Shown one piece after another: positions 7,291 to 12,385 of a DNA stretch of 12,385 nucleotides. Below the pieces are notes generated by a model. It worked only from the letters and a program-made list of their open reading frames with translations, was not told the origin of the DNA and did no database searches. Location of the stretch: positions 1-12,385 of the forward strand of contig CAZCZS010000047.1 of assembly GCA_964503355.1 (NCBI GenBank), read 5' to 3'. Position 1 is the first letter of the stretch; every line of letters begins with the position of its first letter. Source of the DNA: Mesoaciditoga sp964503355 (GTDB lineage: Bacteria; Thermotogota; Thermotogae; Mesoaciditogales; Mesoaciditogaceae). The position numbers and the translations under genes are program-made.

Positions 7291-8553
7291 ATGAAAAAGG
7301 CACTTTTGATACTTTTGGTGTTGGTCATTTTCACCCTGTCATCGATCTTTGCCTTCACAACGGTGACTTTCATGACCGATTGGACGGGACCGGAACTAAA
7401 TGTCATCACTTCAATGGCCAATCAATTCAACTCAACGCAAAACGAATACAAAGTTAAAATCATAAGCGTAAGCAACATTGCGGAGAAATTTTTGACGTCA
7501 CTTGCGGCTGGAAATCCACCGGATATACTTCATGCCAATCATCAATATATAGCTCCATTGGTTGCGATGGGAGCTGCAGAGGCTATAGATGATATAACGA
7601 AGTACGGTTTGAATTTGAAAGAGTATCGTCAAGAGGTTTTGAAAAGTGCACAGTATCACGGCCATCTCTACGCTGTGCCAATGAAGTTGGATATTTTTGG
7701 CATTTTTTGGAACAAGGAACTTTTCGAAAAGGCCGGATTGAATCCGGACGTTCCGCCATCGACGTTGGAAAAACTGAAGGAATACGCCAAAAAGCTAACC
7801 GTTTACGATTCAAATGGAGATATAAAAATTCTCGGCTTCGATCCCGGTTACAACGACAAATGGACATGGGCTCACGTGTGGCCATACTATTTTGGTGGCT
7901 CGTTGATAAACGAGAAAACGGGAGCTATCACGGCTAACGCTCCATTATGTGTGAAAGCGTACGAGTGGCTTCAAGATCTCTCGAAGATGTATGGAAGTGA
8001 AAGTCAACTTGAGAAATTCGTGGGAGGATATGGACCGTATTGGTCCAACAGCAATCCTTTCATCTCCGGCAAAGTCGCGATGATGTTTGGTGGAGATTGG
8101 ATCGCGAAGATCATAGATATCTACAATCCAAAAATGAAATGGGGATTCGCGCCATTTCCCAGTGCAAGTGGAAAGCCAATGGCTTACACGGAAATAGACA
8201 TGGCGGTGATTCCAAAGGGAGCCAAACACGTCAAAGGGGCGAAGGAATTTTTAGCCTTCGTTTCCAAACCTGAAAACCTTCTTAAATTTCTTACACCGGT
8301 ACCGGTGTTGAAGGAAGAAGTGATAAAGGAAAACGAAAAGGCGATGGTTCCTTATCCTCATAGAGACGTGTTCATGAAAATCTTCCAAAAAGTTCATCTC
8401 TTTTTCGCTCCAACCACGCCCGTATGGCAAAAATACGATGCTCTTTTGAAAAACGCGTTCTTGAACATCCTGTTTCTTCGCACCTCTCCTCAAGTGGCGT
8501 TGAATAATGTTCAGACGAAGATAAAAAGGGCTTTGGAGATGATGGGAAAATAA
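7291..8553 (+). CDS. ABC transporter sugar-binding protein, family 1 (CUT1 type)
   Basis: This is the periplasmic binding protein of a MalE/UgpB-like sugar importer and is followed by its two permeases. The 420 residues are typical of the family. Residues 1-21 form a signal peptide (MKKALLILL to SSIFA), with likely signal peptidase I cleavage before Phe22; there is no lipobox cysteine. Family features include the early WTGPELNVITSMANQFN segment and LAAGNPPDILHANHQYIAPLVAMGA (about residues 71-95, as read in fragments), then GIFWNKELFEKAGL, FISGKVAMMFGGDW and a late KGAKEFLAFV segment. The ligand is not readable, but CUT1 systems generally carry di- and oligosaccharides or glycerophosphodiesters. 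GGAGGGG (7277-7283) seven bases before ATG suggests strong translation. A 12-bp stem-loop follows the stop. Confidence 0.93.
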   Translation: MKKALLILLVLVIFTLSSIFAFTTVTFMTDWTGPELNVITSMANQFNSTQNEYKVKIISVSNIAEKFLTSLAAGNPPDILHANHQYIAPLVAMGAAEAIDDITKYGLNLKEYRQEVLKSAQYHGHLYAVPMKLDIFGIFWNKELFEKAGLNPDVPPSTLEKLKEYAKKLTVYDSNGDIKILGFDPGYNDKWTWAHVWPYYFGGSLINEKTGAITANAPLCVKAYEWLQDLSKMYGSESQLEKFVGGYGPYWSNSNPFISGKVAMMFGGDWIAKIIDIYNPKMKWGFAPFPSASGKPMAYTEIDMAVIPKGAKHVKGAKEFLAFVSKPENLLKFLTPVPVLKEEVIKENEKAMVPYPHRDVFMKIFQKVHLFFAPTTPVWQKYDALLKNAFLNILFLRTSPQVALNNVQTKIKRALEMMGK

Positions 8554-8561
8554 TTCCGCTT

Positions 8562-8595
8562 GGTTGAGAAACGTCTTTCAAGGCGTTTCTCAACC
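8562..8595 (+). terminator. intercistronic stem-loop (attenuator or RNA-stabilising structure) after the CUT1 binding-protein gene
   Basis: GGTTGAGAAACG (8562-8573) is perfectly complementary to CGTTTCTCAACC (8584-8595). The stem can be extended inward by T.G, C-G and possibly T-A to about 14-15 bp around a very small loop. The following bases (ttccgttgaatg) are not T-rich, so it is a poor intrinsic terminator. It starts eight bases after the stop and ends 31 bases before the next start, exactly paralleling the unrelated stem-loop after the family-5 binding-protein gene. Partial termination or 3'-end protection of the binding-protein mRNA is the likeliest role. Confidence 0.7.
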
Positions 8596-8614
8596 TTCCG
8601 TTGAATGAAATATT

Positions 8615-8629
8615 GGGGGAATAAAGGTG
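8615..8629 (+). promoter_or_regulatory. ribosome binding site deciding the GTG start at 8627
   Basis: GGGGGA at 8615-8620 lies six bases before GTG 8627-8629. No in-frame ATG follows until deep in the first membrane segment region, and the resulting basic N-terminus (MTRGEKRELK) is normal for a MalF/UgpA-type permease. Confidence 0.65.
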
Positions 8630-9517
8630 ACAAGAGGAGAAAAAAGGGAGTTAAAATGGGGAATCATTTTCGTTTCTCCATGGATAATAGGACTCGCTCT
8701 GTTTTATTTCTATCCCATGTTCACTTCTCTTTATTACAGCTTCACAAGGTATACCATCATCAGGCCTCCAAGATGGGTAGGACTTTTGAATTACAGATGG
8801 TTGCTAACGGATAACGTCTTTTGGACATCGGTTGGAAACACACTTTATTTCATGATAATAGGAGTGCCTCTTACGCAAATAACGGCCCTCATTGTGGCAT
8901 ACATGTTTTATTACGTGAGAAAGAGTAAAATCTTGAGCTCGTTAAAGGTCTTCTATCTTTTTCCGGTGTTGGTACCGGGAGTTATTTTGGCAATTGTTTG
9001 GAATTTGATGTTGAACAGTCAATATGGTGTTTTTAACTTTTTTCTTCACTTGTTTGGAATCAACGGACCTAATTGGTTGGAGAGTCCATACTGGAGCAAG
9101 CCTTCCATAGTGTTGGTTGGACTTTGGTACATCGGAATGAGCATGATAATTTACATAGCGGCTTTGAACGACGTTCCCAAGGAACTGTATGAGGTCGCGG
9201 ACTTGGACGGCGCTAAGTGGTGGACGAAACTTTCCAAAATAACGATTCCCATGATCTCTCCCGCCGTCTTGTTCAACGTGATAACGGGTATGATATCGAT
9301 CATTCAGCTTTTCGATCTTCCCTATATTTTGACAAATGGTGGTCCGAATTACTCGAGTTACACGTGGGCAATGCAAATATACGATAACGCGTTCACCTAC
9401 ATGAATATGGGTTACGCATCCGCATCCGCGTGGTTGTTGTTTTTGATCACCTTCGGGCTTACCGTTTTGATATTCATTTTCAGCAAAAAGAAAATTTACT
9501 ACAGGGGAGAAGGATGA
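8627..9517 (+). CDS. sugar ABC transporter permease, CUT1 MalF/UgpA-like
   Basis: This is the first membrane subunit of the CUT1 importer. The 296 residues start with a short basic cytoplasmic tail and a membrane segment at about 11-30 (WGIIFVSPWIIGLALFYFYP), a pattern typical of UgpA/LacF-like permeases. Six hydrophobic segments are visible. The EAA loop for ATPase docking is at about 186-212 (ELYEVADLDGAKWW through ITIPMISP). LTNGGPNYSS at 235-244 is also family-typical. The GTG start comes after a stem-loop, so output below that of the binding protein is expected. Its stop overlaps the next ATG in an ATGA arrangement. Confidence 0.93.
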   Translation: MTRGEKRELKWGIIFVSPWIIGLALFYFYPMFTSLYYSFTRYTIIRPPRWVGLLNYRWLLTDNVFWTSVGNTLYFMIIGVPLTQITALIVAYMFYYVRKSKILSSLKVFYLFPVLVPGVILAIVWNLMLNSQYGVFNFFLHLFGINGPNWLESPYWSKPSIVLVGLWYIGMSMIIYIAALNDVPKELYEVADLDGAKWWTKLSKITIPMISPAVLFNVITGMISIIQLFDLPYILTNGGPNYSSYTWAMQIYDNAFTYMNMGYASASAWLLFLITFGLTVLIFIFSKKKIYYRGEG

Positions 9518-10353
9518 AAATGCGCACTTACGATATCAAAAAACTTACCGTTGGGGTCATCTTGATCTTGTTTGCGATCGTTTTTGCTTTTCCTTTTTAT
9601 TGGATGGTTGTGACTTCTTTCGAACCTTTGAAAGATTTCATGAAACTCCCACTTACCCTTTTTCCACGGCACTTCATACCCGCTAATTACGTGCGAGCAG
9701 TTCATTACATGCCCTTCTTCAGATATTTTTTAAATTCAAGTTGGATCGCTATAATGTCAACTCTCGGAACCACTTTGACTTCATCGTTCGTGGCTTACAG
9801 TTTCGCGAAGATAAAATGGCCGATGAGAGATCTGATATTCATGATAACACTGACAACGATGATGATTCCCTTTGTGGTTCTCATGATACCGCTTTACATA
9901 GAGTTCAAGAAATTCGGTTGGATAGGTACTTTCAAGCCTCTGTGGCTTCCTTCTTGGTTTGGGAGCGCGTGGAGTATCTTCTTTTTGAGACAATTCTACA
10001 TGACGATCCCATCTGAGTTGGTAGACGCCGCAAAAGTGGATGGGGCCTCTCATCTTCAAATATGGCTCAAAGTGATTTTGCCGTTGGCAAAACCAGCTTT
10101 ATCCGTGGTCGCTCTGTTCAATTTCATTTGGTCATGGCAATCTTTCTTACAACCTTTGGTTTTCCTCAACGATAAAGACATGTACACCTTGACTTTAGGA
10201 TTGGCATCATTTCAGCAAAGACACGGCGGAGTGGAGTGGAATCTTTTAATGGCTGCCGCCACTCTCGCGACCATACCCATATTGGTGATATTCGTCTTCA
10301 TGAATAGGTATTTAATAGAGGGTATTCACATAACTTCGGGCTTGAAGGGATGA
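9514..10353 (+). CDS. sugar ABC transporter permease, CUT1 MalG/UgpE-like
   Basis: This is the second membrane subunit of the CUT1 importer, 279 residues. The N-terminal membrane segment is followed by FPFYWMVVTSF (26-36), a typical MalG-class motif. The EAA loop is at about 168-194 (ELVDAAKVDGAS through VILPLAKP). GLASFQQRHGG followed by WNLLMAAATLATIP is the usual C-terminal signature. ATG 9514 overlaps the upstream stop as ATGA; AGGGGAG at 9503-9509 precedes it closely. ATG 9520, two codons later and ten bases from that site, is an alternative start. The frame is open back to 9430, but that part only shadows the previous permease. No ATPase gene for this importer follows; a shared MalK/MsiK-type ATPase encoded elsewhere would have to serve it. 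Confidence 0.92.
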   Translation: MKMRTYDIKKLTVGVILILFAIVFAFPFYWMVVTSFEPLKDFMKLPLTLFPRHFIPANYVRAVHYMPFFRYFLNSSWIAIMSTLGTTLTSSFVAYSFAKIKWPMRDLIFMITLTTMMIPFVVLMIPLYIEFKKFGWIGTFKPLWLPSWFGSAWSIFFLRQFYMTIPSELVDAAKVDGASHLQIWLKVILPLAKPALSVVALFNFIWSWQSFLQPLVFLNDKDMYTLTLGLASFQQRHGGVEWNLLMAAATLATIPILVIFVFMNRYLIEGIHITSGLKG

Positions 10354-10359
10354 ACGAGG

Positions 10360-11640
10360 ATGTTGAAACGAAGCGCGAATTTTGAGTTTTCCATTTCAGA
10401 AGACGAAGGCTTTTCCACAAAATTTTTTCATTTTTACGTTGAAGAGGGAACTAAAGAACTCACGTTAAGAATTGCACCCGGCAAAGATGTTGGCCTCAAG
10501 AACGAGTTGAAGGTCTTGGTTTACGATCCTTGTGGAGAATTCAGAGGATGGCTGGATCCCAAAAGGTACGAAATTCTTCTGTCAGCTGAGAAATCGAGTT
10601 CCAACGGTGTAAAAGGATACATTCCCTTTGGTGAGTGGACGTTGTTCGTTGAAACCGGAACGATTTCGCACGCATCAAGGTACAGAATTGAAACGCTTTC
10701 TCAAGTGGACAAAATCCATGAAAATTGGTATTTGGGAGAGTTACACTCTCATACGACGAAAAGCGATGGAGAGATGGACTTAAACGATTTGGCCCAAGAA
10801 GCGAAAAAGCACGAACTCGATTTTCTCTTCGTCAGCGATCACGATGTTCCCTTGCTTTGCGATGATGAACTACCAAATGATGAGTTGAAGATACTACCGG
10901 CGGTGGAGATAACAACCTACAAAGGTCATGCGTTGGCGCTTGGAGTTCAAAGGCATGTACCCCCTCAATCCATGATCGAAAGTCCGGAATTCTCATCAAA
11001 GTTGGTGAGAAGTGAAGGCGGAATATTCGGCATAGCACATCCTTTCTTTCCTCCGAGTCCTTATTGTAGTGGATGCAGATGGAGTTACGGCTTCATCCCT
11101 ACCAGCGTAGATTTCTTGGAACTGTGGAACAGCGGAGGGGTGGCCTCTCAATTGCCCGCTTTCAATTTGGCCGCTCTATCTTTGTGGACGGAATTTTTAA
11201 ACGAAGGATTCAGGATCTCCGCAACCTCGGGAGGAGATATTCACAGGAAAGAAGATTTCAACGATTTTTGGCTTCCCTTTCATGTCAGATCGGATGAATT
11301 ATCTCTCAAGGCTCTCATCTGTTCCATAAAAGCTGGCCGAGGCCACGCTTGCCGTGGAAAATTTCTCTTTGAAGTTTTCCATGAAGGGAAGAGGTATCGT
11401 TGTGGAGACGTTATCACCGCGGCCGAAGATGATATCTTGGAAATCAGGGTGAATTCCGAGTTGGCCGACGAGATCTTGCTGTTGAGTTCCGCTGGGGCCA
11501 TGAAGATAGACGCTTCTTCCTTTGATAAAAAGTTTCAGTCCAAAGATGTAAGATGGCTTAGCGTTTTGGCTTTGCATAATGAAAAGATCGTGGGTTTTTC
11601 CAATCCGATATTCTTGAAAAGCGGTAAGGAATCATCGTAA
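10360..11640 (+). CDS. PHP-domain metallohydrolase, CehA/McbA-like, with N-terminal beta-domain
   Basis: PHP domains are metal-dependent phosphoesterases or hydrolases with several His/Asp/Glu ligands. This 426-residue protein has an N-terminal, probably beta-sandwich region of about 120 residues containing VYDPCGEFRGW (54-64) and PFGEWTLFVE (89-98), as in CehA/McbA-family proteins. The PHP domain follows: GELHSHTTKSDG (126-137; His129, His131, Asp136), FVSDHD (His161), LPAVEIT (Glu183), KGHALALG (His190), GIAHPF (His227) and TSGGDIH (Asp293, His295). All expected metal ligands appear present, so it should be active. There is no signal peptide, so it probably acts on something already imported. 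The start is six bases after the permease stop, so it is part of the transport operon. A CSGC pair at 236-239 is unusual but of unknown meaning. The substrate is unknown; a phosphodiester or ester linked to the imported sugar is a guess. Confidence 0.85.
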   Translation: MLKRSANFEFSISEDEGFSTKFFHFYVEEGTKELTLRIAPGKDVGLKNELKVLVYDPCGEFRGWLDPKRYEILLSAEKSSSNGVKGYIPFGEWTLFVETGTISHASRYRIETLSQVDKIHENWYLGELHSHTTKSDGEMDLNDLAQEAKKHELDFLFVSDHDVPLLCDDELPNDELKILPAVEITTYKGHALALGVQRHVPPQSMIESPEFSSKLVRSEGGIFGIAHPFFPPSPYCSGCRWSYGFIPTSVDFLELWNSGGVASQLPAFNLAALSLWTEFLNEGFRISATSGGDIHRKEDFNDFWLPFHVRSDELSLKALICSIKAGRGHACRGKFLFEVFHEGKRYRCGDVITAAEDDILEIRVNSELADEILLLSSAGAMKIDASSFDKKFQSKDVRWLSVLALHNEKIVGFSNPIFLKSGKESS

Positions 11641-11653
11641 ATGGAGGTAAAAG

Positions 11654-12385
11654 ATGTTTTTGTTTGCCAAAGAAATTGAGGAGCAACCTCAGGCTTTACA
11701 GAAATTGGTTGACAACATTCCATCCGTAGAACGGGAACTTTCCAAAATTCATCTCCATGCCCTAAGCTCTCCAAGGATCGCGTTCTTTGGTATGGGAAGC
11801 TCCTTGTATTCCGCGTTCGCAAGCGTGTATCTCCTTCGAAGTGCGGGAATAAGTGCGGATTATTACGATGCGTCTGAAGCGCTTTGGCATTTTTCACAAG
11901 AGTGGTTTAAAAATGTTGATATCTGCGTTTTCGTGTCTCAATCGGGTGAGACCGTGGAAATTCGCAATCTCGTCGATAAGGTTAAGAGAACAAACGTTCT
12001 TAAGATGGGCGTAACCGCCAACGTCAACAGCTATCTTGGAATGAATTCTGATATCGTTTTGGATATATCGGCCGGTAGGGAATTATCGGTCGGTTCAACG
12101 AAAACCCATATGAATTCTGTAGTTACAAATATCGTGTTTTCGCTGTTTGTTACAAAGCGATTGAAAATGGAAAGAAAAAACATTCAGAGTTTACCCGTTT
12201 TATTGGAAGAAATCATATCCAAAGCTCGTGAGGAGGTAAACGAATTCTCTCATTTCAAAGTCGTGAACAAAATTGAGGGTTCCATCCTCACTTCCAGGGG
12301 ATTCGCGTTGGGTGAAGTGTATCAATCGGCTTTGACGTTGAATGAAATCGCGAGGGTGAGCGTTTTTGCGGTATCCGCTGGTATG
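11654..12385 (+). CDS. double-SIS sugar-phosphate isomerase/deaminase, GlmS-C/NagB-II-like (3'-partial)
   Basis: The frame is open from ATG 11654 to the right edge, giving 244 residues of an expected 330-350. GGAGG (11643-11647) lies six bases upstream. SIS domains bind phosphosugars. The start KEIEEQPQAL (6-15) is characteristic of GlmS-isomerase-like stand-alone proteins. The first SIS domain shows FFGMGSSLYSA (44-54), SQSGET (95-100) and VGSTKTHMNSV (146-156). The second begins at LTSRGFALGEV (212-222) and includes LTLNEIARV (228-236), where Glu231 aligns with the ring-opening Glu of the GlmS isomerase domain. No glutaminase domain precedes it, so it cannot be GlmS itself. A glucosamine-6-phosphate deaminase of the NagB-II/GlmD type, as known in Thermotoga and in archaea, is the favoured reading. 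AgaS-like or fructosamine-6-phosphate deglycase activity remains possible because the decisive C-terminus is missing. Confidence 0.85.
   Translation, partial: MFLFAKEIEEQPQALQKLVDNIPSVERELSKIHLHALSSPRIAFFGMGSSLYSAFASVYLLRSAGISADYYDASEALWHFSQEWFKNVDICVFVSQSGETVEIRNLVDKVKRTNVLKMGVTANVNSYLGMNSDIVLDISAGRELSVGSTKTHMNSVVTNIVFSLFVTKRLKMERKNIQSLPVLLEEIISKAREEVNEFSHFKVVNKIEGSILTSRGFALGEVYQSALTLNEIARVSVFAVSAGM

Noticed and set aside
8942..9376. Minus-strand open frame of 144 codons inside the CUT1 permease
   Set aside because: Its composition reflects the reverse complement of a membrane protein gene and it has no family signature.
9430..9513. N-terminal extension of the second CUT1 permease by 28 codons
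   Set aside because: It lies wholly inside the preceding permease gene, and the ATGA overlap at 9514 is the usual coupling arrangement.
11535..11897. Minus-strand open frame of 120 codons across the PHP/SIS junction
   Set aside because: Both plus-strand genes are clear family members here, and the antisense protein has no recognisable motif.
1..12385. CRISPR arrays, tRNA or rRNA genes, insertion sequences, toxin-antitoxin or phage genes
   Set aside because: No direct-repeat array, transposase, integrase or RNA-gene signature was seen; nearly all of the window is explained by transport and carbohydrate genes.

Overview
The window is a single co-directional (+ strand) carbohydrate uptake and catabolism cluster. 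Genes are tightly packed: three pairs overlap (by 4, 8 and 20 bases), most gaps are under 65 bases, and the only wider spacers (111 and 73 bases) each hold a strong stem-loop. The source looks like a member of the Thermotogota. The GH4 enzyme at the left edge closely resembles, from memory, Thermotoga BglT. Oligosaccharide uptake by a family-5 (Opp/Dpp-like) ABC system is typical of that phylum. Neither solute-binding protein carries a lipobox cysteine, which fits a diderm with free periplasmic binding proteins. I cannot name the genus. Base composition is moderate (not computed), and nothing in the window suggests recent transfer.

Layout: (1) bases 1-884, the C-terminal two thirds of a GH4 6-phospho-beta-glucosidase (bglT-like; the NAD-binding N-terminus lies off the window). 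(2) 947-6504, a complete five-gene Opp/Dpp-type ABC importer: binding protein, two permeases and two ATPases. (3) 6547-7266, a PIG-L/LmbE-family zinc deacetylase. (4) 7291-10353, a CUT1 sugar importer consisting of binding protein and two permeases, with no ATPase of its own. (5) 10360-11640, a CehA/McbA-like PHP-domain metallohydrolase. (6) 11654 to the right edge, a GlmS/NagB-II-like double-SIS sugar-phosphate isomerase or deaminase, cut by the window.

How the parts could work together (inference): two different ABC systems import oligosaccharides. A cytoplasmic deacetylase, a GH4 glycosidase and a SIS aminosugar-phosphate enzyme could process an N-acetylated beta-linked saccharide such as a chitin disaccharide. 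The logic would resemble E. coli ChbG (deacetylase) plus ChbF (GH4), and the archaeal Dac plus GlmD route, but built from a different combination of families. The PHP hydrolase has no assigned role and is the best candidate for an undescribed step. A plainer reading is a beta-glucoside operon next to an aminosugar operon.

Regulation: no convincing promoter or factor-independent terminator with a U-tract was found, so the cluster may be one long transcript. Both binding-protein/permease junctions carry a long perfect stem-loop of unrelated sequence, and each is followed by a permease gene with a non-ATG start. This looks like a repeated way of making more binding protein than permease. No tRNA, rRNA, CRISPR array, insertion sequence or other mobile element was seen, and no gene-free stretch exceeds 300 bases.
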